64,000 nt of DNA from Pectinophora gossypiella (Eukaryota > Arthropoda > Insecta > Lepidoptera > Gelechiidae), in contig NC_065421.1 of the NCBI RefSeq assembly GCF_024362695.1, positions 12,648,598-12,712,597 of the forward strand, read 5' to 3'. A program made the position numbers and the translations under genes. Positions 1-9,752 of the stretch are shown here, one piece after another. Below the pieces are notes generated by a model. The model searched no databases and was not told the origin of the DNA. It saw only the letters and a program-made list of their open reading frames with translations. Every line of letters begins with the position of its first letter. Positions within the stretch are counted from its first letter, which is position 1.

Positions 1-59
1 AAAAAAAAGATAAAGCGTTTCCCGCGAATTGATATTATATCTGTTTCTGTAAAAGCCCT

Positions 60-230
60 CCGAAGCACGGTATCATCTTACTTTTTTGAATAATTAGGTG
101 ATTCAAGCCTACAAAGTCCTTTCCAAACAAATGAATATGAAATACTAAAGACAATGTCCCCATCGGGAATCGAAACCGGGCCTCCAGATCGTGATCCTAA
201 CGCTCTAACCACTAGACCACGGAGGTTGTT
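60..230 (-). mobile_element. SINE-B head, inverted half of one insertion
   Basis: This is the tRNA-like 5' half of SINE-B on the minus strand, with the B-box region visible as its complement around 160-178 and the A-box region around 205-225. It runs out at the CCGTGCTTCGGAGGGC core. The other half of the same element follows immediately on the opposite strand. Both halves together are flanked by a 17-bp direct repeat (43-59 and 374-390, one mismatch), so this is one insertion whose 5' half was inverted. Confidence 0.85.
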
Positions 231-373
231 AAGCCGCTGGTCTCGGCTATTGCCGTAAGAACACCTTTACCAACCCGCAGTGGAGCAGCGTGGTGGAGTA
301 TACTCCATACCCTCTCCGGTTGATTGAGGGTAGGACTGTGCCCAGCAGTGGGACATATATATATGCTGTTTAA
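231..373 (+). mobile_element. SINE-B body and tail, forward half
   Basis: The forward half starts at TTAAGCCGCTGG and reads through the conserved GGAGCAGCGTGGTGGAGTA segment to the GCAGTGGGACATATATA end. It begins exactly where the inverted head stops. GTT at the junction fits both halves, which suggests microhomology joining. Confidence 0.85.
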
Positions 374-650
374 GTTTCTTTAAAAGCCCTTTTTTGACGT
401 AACCTATTGTAGACAAGCCGCATATGGCTTTAACTGCTTACCGAGTGAAGTACTTAGGACTTACGAAGTGGTCATGGGCATGCACGAATTGTTTTTCAAT
501 AATCGTTCATACTTTTACCGGCAAGCACCTGGTTAATCTTAGAATTTAAAACAAATCGCCGCGGTCTGGTCGTCCGTAGATGAAATTCTGAGGATGAAAA
601 ATTAATCTGTGTAATTCCTGCGCAGTCTTACCAAAGTGTATCGTATTAGA

Positions 651-868
651 TAGTGTGTTAGTGACAATGTAATGAATACTGAGGGGGATGATTCACCTCA
701 TGATTCTGTATTAATATCAATTGGAATTTACCATCGCAAAAATCATAATTGTTCTTTGTTAAATATTTTCAATTCCATAATTTTGCGATGGAACATTCCA
801 CTTGATATTAACTTGGAATCATGAGTTGAATCATACCACTCACTATTCGGTACAGTATCACTAACTTA
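651..868. mobile_element. MITE-G copy 1, diverged
   Basis: Two inverted arms read GTGTTAGTGAC... and ...GTATCACTAAC. Inner arms GCGATGG(AA) and TTGATATTAA face each other around a short AT-rich loop. The termini are more decayed than in the copies at 12 kb and 21 kb. Confidence 0.75.
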
Positions 869-1315
869 TAACTTGTAACATACACAGCCATAACTAAATA
901 TGACGCAGATATACTGCATGTAACAGAATTAATTCTCGCCCGTTAATTTCTAATTTCTGAGTTACTACCTTGCAGCGAGGAAGCTTTAGTAGTACGTGTG
1001 GATTTTAATTTAATTAAAAAATAATGGTCCATTTGCTTCGGTTAATTAAAAGGTGTGAGGTTCACACGGTCCTTACAAGAGAATATTAGAAGAAATGATG
1101 GTAGGGGAATCTCGAATTAAAGGTCGCTGTTTGCACGCGCTTTGAAGTTAATTAAAATTATTTTTGGATAGTTTGGGTTTCTTGGTAGTAAAAATACTTG
1201 TTTAGTTTTTGTTACCCTTGAAAATAGATTTTGATACAGGAAATAAAAAGTTCTTGCATGTTAGTTCATAAATAATTTACGTCACGTGGTTTCCCGGATA
1301 AGTGACCAGCCGGGT
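869..1315. other. unassigned AT-rich sequence
   Basis: There is no ORF or recognised repeat here. TTTAATTTAATTAAAA runs and a small inverted motif (GTGTGA GGT TCACAC, about 1053-1067) are all I can see. Confidence 0.5.
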
Positions 1316-1323
1316 CTGCATGC

Positions 1324-1435
1324 TTCGACCAATAAACGATACGAATGCTATCTACGTAGATGGACGTCAAACGGCTATTGGTCGAAGGCCTCGATATAAT
1401 TCGCGACGCGCGCAGCGCGGTTACCGTGTAGTGCC
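1324..1435 (+). repeat. Rep-Q copy with short palindrome
   Basis: TTCGACCAAT (1324-1333) and ATTGGTCGAA (1377-1386) are inverted around a spacer that contains CTACGTAG. The following CTCGATATAATTCGCGACGC resembles the arms at 32.8 and 33.4 kb, so this is a dispersed element rather than a chance hairpin. Confidence 0.6.
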
Positions 1436-1902
1436 TACAGGTAATAGCAATAAGGTAGCCCTCTATGAAATGGAATAGTGGTCAAATGTCGAATGTATTC
1501 TTTGTTCAATGTAGTCCAATACTGACATCTTTACCCTAATATCACAAATTTATAAATTTGTTATCGAATTGCGCTATGAGGAAAGAGGGGTAATCTCTAA
1601 GCGAAACAAAAGTAGTGTGCCGGAATCGACAATAATCTGGTGAGATAAACACAATGCAACTGGAGGTATTTATACAACGGCAATGAGCTTTTACAATCGT
1701 TGACAAAGAATCAAAAGAAGTGGTTGCTAATAGTGTTGGGACATTACATAAATATTTGTAACGAATATTTTATTAACAGTCATTTGTAACCTGATATTTT
1801 GGATAGAAATCGCTTTCTATATCGTTTTATTACTGCTGTGTTTTTTTTTTAGTACAAGTACTGCACCATATCTTCACACGAAAAATACATGATACGTTTA
1901 TA
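1436..1902. other. unassigned intergenic or intronic sequence
   Basis: I see no gene, RNA or recognised repeat in this stretch. A T-run lies near 1840. Confidence 0.5.
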
Positions 1903-2209
1903 CAGGGTGTTAGTGACATCGTAACGAATACTGAGGGGGATGATTTTTCAAAATTGAGTCAAAATCAAATGGAATTTTCCGTCGTAAAATTTTTTGTGTG
2001 TTTTTTAAATTATTTTCAATTCAGACCATAATTCTGAGTTGATATCAAGTGGAAATTTCTGTCGGAACAGTCATGAATTTTTTGTGTTTTTTTTTTTGAA
2101 TCATTTTCAGTTCCTTAGTTTTGCGACCGAAAATTCCACTTGATAACTTCTCAGAATCATCATCTGTATCATCCCTGGAAGTTTTCGTTACGATGTCACT
2201 AAAATTTTG
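1903..2209. mobile_element. MITE-G copy 2, with internal duplication
   Basis: The ends are CAGGGTGTTAGTGACATCG and its imperfect inverse, flanked by TA. This fits the TA target of Tc1/mariner-type elements (inference). The interior carries an extra arm segment (GAGTTGATATCAAGTGGAA around 2035-2055), making this copy about 80 bp longer than the copies near 12 kb. It encodes no transposase. Confidence 0.8.
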
Positions 2210-2444
2210 TATAGCTCCTGCCTGACTGGTAGTAAATCAACTTGCAGCCACATTAAGTGGTGAAGACCTAAAATGGATGTGATAAATGATTGGTAATATG
2301 TTACGTATCTCATAGGGAATTCATTTTATGGCTAGAGGTAAATTCTCAGGAATGAATCGCCTTTTATGACTGAGAGCAAGCATTTAGAGGAAAGCATTCC
2401 AATTTTGTGATTATTAATTGCCTCACAGTACAAAAGAGTTTTTA

Positions 2445-2638
2445 TGGTCCCCAGTTTGGTTAGGACATCATAGGTTGCCATCCAGATGTAGGATGATCAA
2501 TAAACTATTAAATAAAATAAGTGATCCGTGATATGAAATACCCATTAGCTAGTAAGGGACCTTTGGCGGCTCAATAACCTGGAGGCCAGGGTTAATGAGG
2601 TTGGTCACTGATATCACAACCCAAACGAGAGAAGAAGT
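2445..2638 (+). mobile_element. SINE-A fragment, strongly diverged
   Basis: It starts inside the CCTAGTTTGGTTAGGACAT segment and ends at the SINE-A tail (ACACGATAGAAGAAG-like, here ACGAGAGAAGAAG). The core is partly deleted and the middle is replaced by AT-rich sequence. Confidence 0.6.
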
Positions 2639-2640
2639 TT

Positions 2641-2767
2641 AAAACACATAATAACGGGTTCTTACCGCGTTTAAATCAGGGATATGAGACATTTGCAACA
2701 GTGTCGAAATATCGATAGTCTCATATCCCTGATTTAAAGGCGGTAAGAACCCGTTATTATGTGTTTT
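2641..2767. repeat. fold-back element with 49-bp arms
   Basis: Arms 2641-2689 and 2719-2767 are inverted copies with a single mismatch, separated by a 29-bp loop that contains ATCGAT. The outer sequence AAAACACATAATAACGGG and the following CGCGTAAACATAAAACAATG recur at 52.6 kb, so this is a dispersed element. Its class is unknown. Confidence 0.85.
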
Positions 2768-2829
2768 AATTATGATAATAATCGCGTAAACATAAAACAA
2801 TGTAGAAGTTTAAAAATCACACAACAGTG

Positions 2830-2895
2830 TGAAAGTAACAGGTTGAAGTATTATGTCACTGTTACGTAAAATAATACTCCAACCTGTTACTTTCA
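2830..2895. repeat. hairpin with 25-bp arms
   Basis: TGAAAGTAACAGGTTG...ATTAT at 2830-2854 faces its inverse at 2871-2895 with one mismatch and a 16-bp loop. It lies 62 bp from the larger fold-back. I do not recognise the family. Confidence 0.8.
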
Positions 2896-3185
2896 ATCCC
2901 TTCACTACTCGACAAAGAGTGGAAAACGTTGAAAAAGTAGGAAACATTGCTGCAGGGTTTTCATTTAAGTCTTTTGTTTGTCGCCTTCTTCATTAACTGC
3001 TGTACAAATAGAGGGTACACGATATGTTTGAGTGCTGTACTCTGAGATTTATTGTCCTTTAATTAAGGTGTTTGTCAAATGGGAAGATGTTTTCTTTTAT
3101 TGTTATTCTCTTTCTTTGCCTTGCTTTTTGTATGTGTTTTTTCTGTGTCTATACGTTGTTTTATTTTACACGCGACAACGATGAG

Positions 3186-3325
3186 ATTTTTAGACGGCGA
3201 TACGGATCACCTCTTAACACGTTGGTCTAAAAAGCTCGGTGAGATGTGGGTACTTAGTTCATTATGCAGTGAATGTACCTTTGACTACCCCAATTGAGAG
3301 TAGTAGTCGTGCAGTTATGCTATTT
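3186..3325 (+). repeat. Rep-L copy
   Basis: The segment has the signature GACGGCGATACGG, GTTGGTCTAA, AGCTCGGTGAGATGTGGG and TACCCCAATTGAGA. The same order occurs at 14.9 and 47.3 kb and on the minus strand at 26.7 kb. It explains the ORF that spans this position. Confidence 0.7.
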
Positions 3326-3584
3326 AAAGGGTAAAGTTCAAATTTATGGGAAGTTCTTTATAAAAAGATCATTCGCCTTAACTTTGAAAAACATTAAGGT
3401 AATGAGAAAAGTAAACCTACGATAACGCTTACTTAGCTTTCAAAGGAACTGGGTCCGAAATTGAATAGAATTTGTCTAGTTACCCGCCTTTTCTCGTAAC
3501 TAAATTGGAATTGCTTCAGTTTGACACGTAAACACATTGGCATCTTATATAAAATGATAAAAATCGCTTACAACACGCTCGCTT

Positions 3585-3925
3585 ATCGTTTTCGACATCA
3601 TTTGTAACTTGGCTAACCCCTTAGGGCCTTAGCCAAGTTGCAAACGATTTCGAAAAACGATATTTACAGTGATAAAAATGTATGGGATTAACATAAAGTG
3701 TAAATTGTATATATTTTTATCACTGTCACTGTTGTTACGCGTAATAGTATGCAAATTGGCTAAGCCTTTAGGGGGTAAACCAAGTTACTAACGATTTTCA
3801 TCACTGTGTGAGAAACCAATGTTGCAAACGATTACTTATAAACACAGCGACAGTTATAAAAATACATAGGATTGATATATCTATCACCTAATGTCAATTC
3901 CGAACATTTTTATCACTGTCACTAT
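3585..3925. repeat. nested palindrome array
   Basis: A first hairpin pairs ATCGTTTTCGACATCATTTG...GGCTAA (3585-3616) with its inverse (3629-3661). A second pairs CAGTGATAAAAAT (3667-3679) with its inverse (3713-3725). From 3745 a degenerate second unit repeats GGCTAAGCC...CCAAGTT, AACGAT, ACAG(T)TATAAAAAT and TTTTTATCACTGTCACT. It looks like two tandem copies of a palindromic element. Confidence 0.65.
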
Positions 3926-4078
3926 CGCAATTAAAATGTGAAATTATCAATAATGTCCCGTAAACTTTTTAATAATTAATAACATAAAGGTGATTAATGA
4001 CTGTTCGAAATAAAATTGGAATGTAAAACAAATAAGAGTCATTAGGTGTCCAGTAAAATATATTGAGTTACAAACAAA

Positions 4079-4620
4079 CGGCCAAGTGCGAGTCAGACTG
4101 GCGGACGAAGGGTTCCGTACCATTGACTAGGTAACCTACTGTAGGTACACAAATGTCATATTGCCTACCAGTTGACATTATTGATATATAGCTAAAAAAG
4201 GCAAATATTCGCGATTGCTGTATGTATGTATTTAATTTTGTTTTTGTTGTTATAGCGGCGGGGTTGTTGGGGGTTGTTGCACCTGATTGTTCGAAAAAGT
4301 AAGATGATTCCGTGCTTCGGAGGGCACGTTAAGCCGTTGGTCCCGGCTATTAGCCGTAAAAAACACCTACCCGCAGTGGAGCAGCGTGGTGGAGTAAGCT
4401 CCATACCTTCTCCGGTTGATCGAGGGGAAGCATATGCCCAGCAGTGGGACGTATATAGGCTATTTATGTTTATGTTATGTTATAGCGGCAAAAAAAAACA
4501 TAATTTGTAAAAATTTTAACTGTTTAGCTATCGCGGTTCTGGAGATGCGACCGACGGAAAGACAGACAGCGATGTCTTAGTAACAGGGTACCGATTTACC
4601 CTTACGGAACCCTAAACATG
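4079..4620 (+). repeat. Rep-U element, split by SINE-B
   Basis: It starts CGGCCAAGTGCGAGTCAGAC, then GGGTTCCGTACCATT, and ends near GACCGACGGAAAGACAGAC followed by TTACGGAACCCTAA. This layout is a very common lepidopteran dispersed repeat (from memory). It is interrupted at 4260-4477. Related ends occur at 5.8 and 63.3 kb. Confidence 0.7.
4260..4477 (+). mobile_element. SINE-B, 5'-truncated insertion in Rep-U
   Basis: The body runs from CACCTGATTGTTCGAAAAAG through the core to GGGACGTATATAGGC and a TTTATGTTATG-type tail. The target duplication TGTTATAGCGGC is visible on both sides (4248-4259 and 4478-4489). The first 20 bases (GGGGTTGTTGGG...) are not SINE-B and may be filler DNA. Confidence 0.85.
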
Positions 4621-4794
4621 GTAGACAATTATTTGTTTTATCATATTGGATAAAATTGTATATAATAAGCGATAATGATGTTAGTTTTAATTGTTTTTGT
4701 TATTTGTTGTTCAAGTTTTTATGAAAAGTTTGATAATTAGTTCAACCTACAATATGTATAGTAGGTATCTGACCTTCTGATTGGGAAGCACAGA

Positions 4795-4952
4795 GTAAGA
4801 ATACTGAGGGGGATGATTCAGACTGTGATTCTGAGTTGATATCAAGTAGAATTTTTCGTCATCAAAGTATGGAACCGGCCCTGTTAATTCTGGTTAAATA
4901 CCCCATCCCTCCAGAACCATCACAGTTTTCGTTACGATGTAACATCCTGTAT
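4795..4952. mobile_element. MITE-G copy 3, left end decayed
   Basis: Inner arms ATACTGAGGGGGATGATTCA and GTTTTCGTTACGATGTAACA are present. The left terminus has lost GTGTTAGTGACATC, and the right end reads CATCCTGTA. Confidence 0.7.
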
Positions 4953-4977
4953 ACCTACTTGTGATGTTGTGCGAGTT

Positions 4978-5100
4978 ATACATACCTATGTATCTGTTAC
5001 TGCGAATGAAGTGGGCAGAGATTTAAGCAATCAGATGACAGCTTGATATGAACTCTGAGATGGACGTGACGAATATGGCGGATCGCTGAATGTATGGAAA
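4978..5100 (+). repeat. M-repeat remnant
   Basis: The order ATACCTATG, GTGGGCAGAG, TTGATATGAA and GATGGACGTGACGAAT follows the M-repeat at 10984-11180, with heavy decay. Confidence 0.4.
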
Positions 5101-5817
5101 GAAAGATCGTTACTTTTCGAAGCGGGCTAGTGTGCGTAATTTATGTTCTATTGAGTGATCGTTTAAAACCGGCTCGGGGTTTAAATTACTGAATTCTACT
5201 TTATGACTGAATTCATGTTTAGATCATAGATAATTGATGTCGCGTCATTTCCAGGATTGATGTCCAGTTAATGTCAATAGTGAGCATTCTAAGTCAAATT
5301 TAAACAAAGAAGTATCAGGAAACCCTTAGGACAAATAATAGACACGCAACAACAAACTAAATAAACAAACGCATAAATGTAAAATAACACTAATAATAAT
5401 TTTGATTAAATTCAAACGAAGCCAAGCAATCGAATGTTCTCGTTAGTACGAATGGCCAAACAAAATCCAAGATGGCTGCCATCTCAAGATAAAAGCAAAC
5501 CGACGTTGGGGCAAAGCCGGAAATCAGGGCCGTGGAAGGATTTATTAGCGCCCCGGGCAAGATTTTGATTTTGCGCCCCAAAATATTTGAGCCCTTGTCT
5601 TTACATGAGTCAAAGCTGTCTGTGTGAAGATATTATAACGACAAAATATGTATAGGGTAAATTCCGGAAAACCTTACTTAATGGATATTAAGAAGGGTTC
5701 TTTCGTAAGGCTATAAAATGGTCTTTGCATTGCGTTAATTTATAAGCTCGATTTTTTACAGCTTCAAAACACCGGAGACATAAGTATTAGATGTTAATTA
5801 CAACTCGACACCTCCAC
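5101..5817. other. unassigned sequence
   Basis: No gene is supported. A GC-rich patch at 5525-5580 reads GCGCCCCGGGCAAG and then TTTTGCGCCCC, a repeated word that could be the end of a dispersed element. No full structure is visible. Confidence 0.45.
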
Positions 5818-5900
5818 GCTTTCCCGAGAAAAAGGGCATTGACAGACAGTCGGATGGACAAAACAGTAATCTTATAAGGGTTCCATTTTTCCTTTTGAAA
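5818..5900 (+). repeat. Rep-U-like 3' end
   Basis: TTTCCCGAGAAAAAGGGC, GACAGACAGTCGGATGGAC and AAGGGTTCCATTTTTCC in order match the terminal part of Rep-U-type repeats. Only the end is present. Confidence 0.5.
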
Positions 5901-6462
5901 TTTTAACTCCTAAAAATAGAAGTAAAACTTATCAGAAGCAGTTTAGTAACAATACTAAACACATAATTAGCGCTCTATTGCCCTTTATACATTTTAAGAG
6001 CATTGTTTAACATAAAGGAATTATCTTATTTTCTACCCCAAATAAGTGCCCCTACAACCTTCCCCTGCTCTGGGTACTGCCGGAAATTAAACGGTCTCAA
6101 GTACCAACGCAAGACTCTCTGCACCTTGAATTAATAAACATTACAGTATAAGAACAGGTTAAGCTAAGGGCCTCACTTGGGCTAAATTTGTCTGTTCCAC
6201 GGTTTATAGCTAAGGAAAATAAGTATGGAGATGTAATGAGAAGGTGGATGAGGCTTGTGGCAGGGGTCTTTGTTTAAAACGCCTTGTAAGTAGATGTCCT
6301 TTATCTTTGTATTACGCTGTTGCTGAGAAGAGGTAATTACGGCCAAGTATTTTTGTAAGTAGGCTGGACTGTCCGACATGACTCATTGCTCCATGAGTCA
6401 CTTGTACAGGAGCAGTAAATAAATGTCATATTTTTATTTCAATTTTATTGTGTATGTGTGTG
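5901..6462. other. unassigned sequence
   Basis: I recognise no coding sequence or repeat here before the LINE-E fragment starts. Confidence 0.45.
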
Positions 6463-7015
6463 TAAGAATAAGTTGGACAGAAAGGGTTACAAATGAGGAA
6501 GTGCTAGTAAGAGTAAGGGAAAAGAGACAAATACTGAGAATTATTGAGGACAGAAGAGGCAAGATGATTGGACACCTAATAAGACACGACGAATTCATTA
6601 AAAACATCATAGAAGGAAAGCTAGAAGGAAAGAGAGTGTGAGCTAGGGTGGTAGCTGATGAATATGAAGTGGACTGTATAACTAAATGAAATGAAGGAAT
6701 AACAGATACTTAGCTTTGAGAATTATTTAATATATTTTCACCAGTCACCAAAAAGCAAACGACAAGAAGAAAAACAAAATCAACATAAAAAACGTCAAAA
6801 AAGAATAAATATAAAAAACGTAATAATATAAAAAGATTACAAAACCTACGAAGAGTTCGCAACAGAGAGGAAGGGGAAGACCAAGAAGAGCTTACATGGA
6901 ACAGATTAAAGAAAAGGTTAACGTCGTGTCTTATAGGGAAGTCAAGGAATTGGCCTTTGATAGACTGGAATGGAAAATGCTACACCGACAAGAGCGTGGC
7001 TCTTAAATTGATGAT
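6463..7015 (+). pseudogene. LINE-E C-terminal relic, interrupted
   Basis: The frame reads RISWTERVTNEEVLVRVREK, then RGKMIGHLIRHDEFIKNIIE, and after an interruption GRPRRAYMEQIKEKVNVVSY up to the end motif HRQERG. This is the C-terminal region of an RTE-like endonuclease/reverse-transcriptase polyprotein, downstream of the RT domain. About 225 bp of A-rich foreign sequence (near 6642-6866) splits it, bounded by AGAGAG on both sides. A (GATGAT) tail follows the stop. It is 5'-truncated and cannot be active. Confidence 0.8.
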
Positions 7016-7204
7016 GATGATGTGTGTGTATTGTGCATCTATGTAATACTAATATTAGTGAGTAAGAAATCATTGTTACTAACAACCTGGGTCCAAGTTA
7101 CCCGTAATAAAACATATTTTATTTTATTTATTTATTTTTTAATGCTAATTGAGACAAACCTACAATAAGTCATGTCAAAAAGTAATTAAAAAATGAAGAT
7201 ATTG

Positions 7205-7398
7205 CCCAAATTGGGAATGCCCTTTCAGAAGGTTCAGTACGATTTACTGTAAACCGATATACTCTAAGGGGCGTGCGTGTATGAATCGATTTTTGAATGT
7301 GGAGGAATCCAGAAAAGTGTAAACAGGAACGAAGCAAATGGAATTTCTCTGCTTACCCCGGTGGGAAATAGGCGTGAGTTCATATATGTATGTATCAG
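7205..7398 (-). repeat. N-repeat, diverged
   Basis: On the minus strand it begins ATATATGAACTCACGCC, then TATTTCCCACCGGGGTAAGC, and continues through TTGCTTCG. The far half is decayed. Confidence 0.6.
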
Positions 7399-7683
7399 TA
7401 CAAAAGCGCATACCTAATATTTTCAAACTGAAATATACTATCTAAACAAATAGCTCTAAAATAATAACACATATTAGGAAACTTTGGAAGGTCGTTACGA
7501 ACTATAATTACCTGTACTTATTTGGAACAGAAGCTATTATTTTTATTGATCATTTATGTTGTTTTGAAATACCGATACATTGAAATTGTGTCCTTTAACC
7601 TTGATAACATGCGTCATCATATGTTGTGTGCCTGTAACTGTGTCCTCGAAGGGGTAGGCAGAGATATAATATATATGTATTAT

Positions 7684-8017
7684 TCTTCTTCTATCGTGTG
7701 GGTTGTGCGGTGGAGTACCAACCTCATCAACCCTGGTGTCAGGGTTACTATTGAGCCGCCAAAGGCCCCTGACAAAAAAGAAAACAAAACGCTCAATGGC
7801 TCATGTAACGACTACTTACATCAGTATGTATGTACCGGGACCAACGGCTTAACGTGCCTTCCGAAGCACGGACCATCTTACTTTCGGACAATCTGGTGAT
7901 CACCCAATAGTGTCCTAACCAAACTAGGGACCACAAAGTATTATTTTTTTGTGATATGTCCCCACCGAGAATCGAACCCGGGACCTCCGGATCGTGAGCC
8001 CAACGCTCAACCACCGT
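7684..8017 (-). mobile_element. SINE-A, near full length
   Basis: On the minus strand the tRNA-like head retains GAGCGTTGGGCTCACGATC and the B box GGTCCCGGGTTCGATTC. The core and tail (ACACGATAGAAGAAG) follow. A 25-bp A-rich insertion (about 7773-7797) contains CGCTCAATGGC. The head lacks its first few bases. Confidence 0.85.
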
Positions 8018-8439
8018 TACTATGTCACAAATACGTATTACAGAAACCCACTCCTCGCTCGCTATGTCTAAGTCCCATCTTACAGGGGGCGAGCCTATAG
8101 AAATAGATATGTTTTATTGCAAGCACGTGTTTGTACAAAGTGTGGTGTTATAAAAATACAGAAGTAAATAATATAGTATCAACATGGACCCGGTAACACT
8201 GCAACTGGTACAGAGGACAACATTTTAATTATTAGTCAGTGAAAAAAAATATATTTATACTTACTATATTAACAATATTAATATTATATTTTAAGTTTGT
8301 TTTATATGTTTATTATGATTTAATTTATAAAATGTTATTAAAAATTATTCATTTTAAGTTATCATTTATATATTCATTAACTGTTTAATAGCTTTTAGTG
8401 ATGAGTAGTAGCTTTAGTTGTTTTATACAAGAATTTTCG
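8018..8439. other. unassigned AT-rich sequence
   Basis: This is largely A/T tracts (TATTAACAATATTAATATTA and similar). I see no gene or recognised repeat. Confidence 0.5.
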
Positions 8440-8793
8440 TTAACTAATTTTTTACAATAAAATACCAGATAATATTTTAAATTTGTCAGAAAATAAATTT
8501 AAAGCTCACGTGAAGCTTACTTTATGTAAAAAAGCTTATTATAAGATTAATGACTACCTAAATGATAAAAATGTCTGGTTTTGAATGTGTTCCTCTAGTT
8601 ATTAAATAACTTGTAATGTATATCCTCATTGGTTTTTAAAAGATGTGTTGCTGTTGCAGTTTCTTGTCATTTCTTCTCCTCAGCCATAACACCTTGCGAA
8701 ATGACATAAATTCAAAAATGTTACATTGACCTTCATCAAGTTTATCCATGATAATTACGTTGAATAAATGATTCTGATTTCTGATTTCTGAAT
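8440..8793 (+). pseudogene. LINE-F 3' end
   Basis: The last coding residues read NKIPDNILNLSENKFKAHVK, then LCKKAYYKINDYLNDKN, the conserved tail of CR1/jockey-like reverse transcriptases. A 3' UTR follows, ending in tandem TGATTTCTGATTTCTG, which is the element's terminal repeat. 5'-truncated. Confidence 0.85.
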
Positions 8794-8829
8794 AGTATCA
8801 GGAGTAGTCATAGTATCAGGGGCTAGTGG

Positions 8830-9125
8830 TGTGCAGAGCTAGACGGGAGGTGGGTAGCATAAGGTGGGTACCACAGATGTACTATGCTACAATGGAAGGA
8901 TACGTGCTATAGAAGCGTGCTGTGGATGCGTACTTTAGCTATGTTCTGAGCAGAGTACTATACATAGCTCTAGCGTAGCTCGTAGCACAACTACTTTGCG
9001 GAGGCGCATCTTCGCAGCGCATCTTCCTCGCACAGCTATATAGCTTAGTATTGGTGGAAAGGGTCACATAGTTTCGTAACGCAGCTATACATCTTCGCAG
9101 CATAGTTGCATAGCATAGCATCCTT
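8830..9125. repeat. degenerate CTATG/GCAGC cryptic repeat
   Basis: Short words recur in mixed order: TAGCTATG, AGCATAG, CGCATCTTCGCAGCG and CGTAGC. It has the look of an old minisatellite with period 12-24. GC is higher than in the flanks. I see no coding sense despite an antisense ORF. Confidence 0.5.
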
Positions 9126-9259
9126 AGTCGGTCTTTATGTCTTAAGGAATATAACCATCATAATTTTATGGTATGTTCTCACATACTGTATGCATATATC
9201 TCTATATACATACATAGAAGGTATATACTCGTACGATTACGATTTGAAAACAATAATGA

Positions 9260-9383
9260 AATTCACAAAGAAAAAATTAAATTGAATAATTTCTTACTCG
9301 GACGGGAGACTTGAACCCGCAGCTCTTGCTCAAGTCCAGTCCGAGTCAGATGTTTTTTCGATTTAATTTTCTCTTTGTGAGTT
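9260..9383 (-). repeat. tRNA-like B box inside a 23-bp inverted repeat
   Basis: Arms at 9260-9282 and 9361-9383 (TTCACAAAG...AAAATTAAAT) are inverse with about two mismatches. Between them the minus strand has ACTCGGAC...GTCCGAGT as an acceptor-like stem and a B-box-like GGGTTCAAGTCTCC. There is no complete cloverleaf, so this is not annotated as a tRNA gene. An unidentified SINE head or tRNA-like MITE is more likely. Confidence 0.5.
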
Positions 9384-9427
9384 TCCTTAAGCATAGATGA
9401 GTGTAAAAACAAAAAAAAACGAAATTC

Positions 9428-9511
9428 ATTGGTTTAGGCATATGCTGGGTTTGAACCTGTAACCTGTCACTGAGAATCAAGCGTTCTTCCACCTGGGCCT
9501 CTACGGTTGCA
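9428..9511 (-). mobile_element. SINE-C head fragment
   Basis: On the minus strand: GCAACCGTAGAGGCCCAGGT, AGAACGCTTGATTCTCAGTG and a B-box-like AGGTTCAAACCC, then CCTAAACCAATG. Only the tRNA-like head is left. Confidence 0.7.
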
Positions 9512-9752
9512 TAAATAGGCTTCATTGCCTGATCTACATTAAATTGCGGCTTTGCGGTGACAGTTTGTGGCTTCGTATGTCATCCGCAGCTATAGAATTT
9601 AGAGGTAAACTATCATTGAAATCATTAATTGCTTTTGTGTTTGTATTTCGAATGTAAAGGCAGCGACCAAACATTGGGGGAAAGTTAAACCGTTTGTATA
9701 CTGTTCCTATAAGTATTAATTACTTACCTAAATGTCATGAAAATACATTTTT

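Noticed and set aside
3079..3297. A 72-codon ORF starting with a hydrophobic stretch that resembles a signal peptide
   Set aside because: The 3' half is Rep-L, and the T-rich start produces Leu/Phe by composition alone.
7522..7899. A 125-codon plus-strand ORF
   Set aside because: Its second half is antisense SINE-A, and the first half has no domain.
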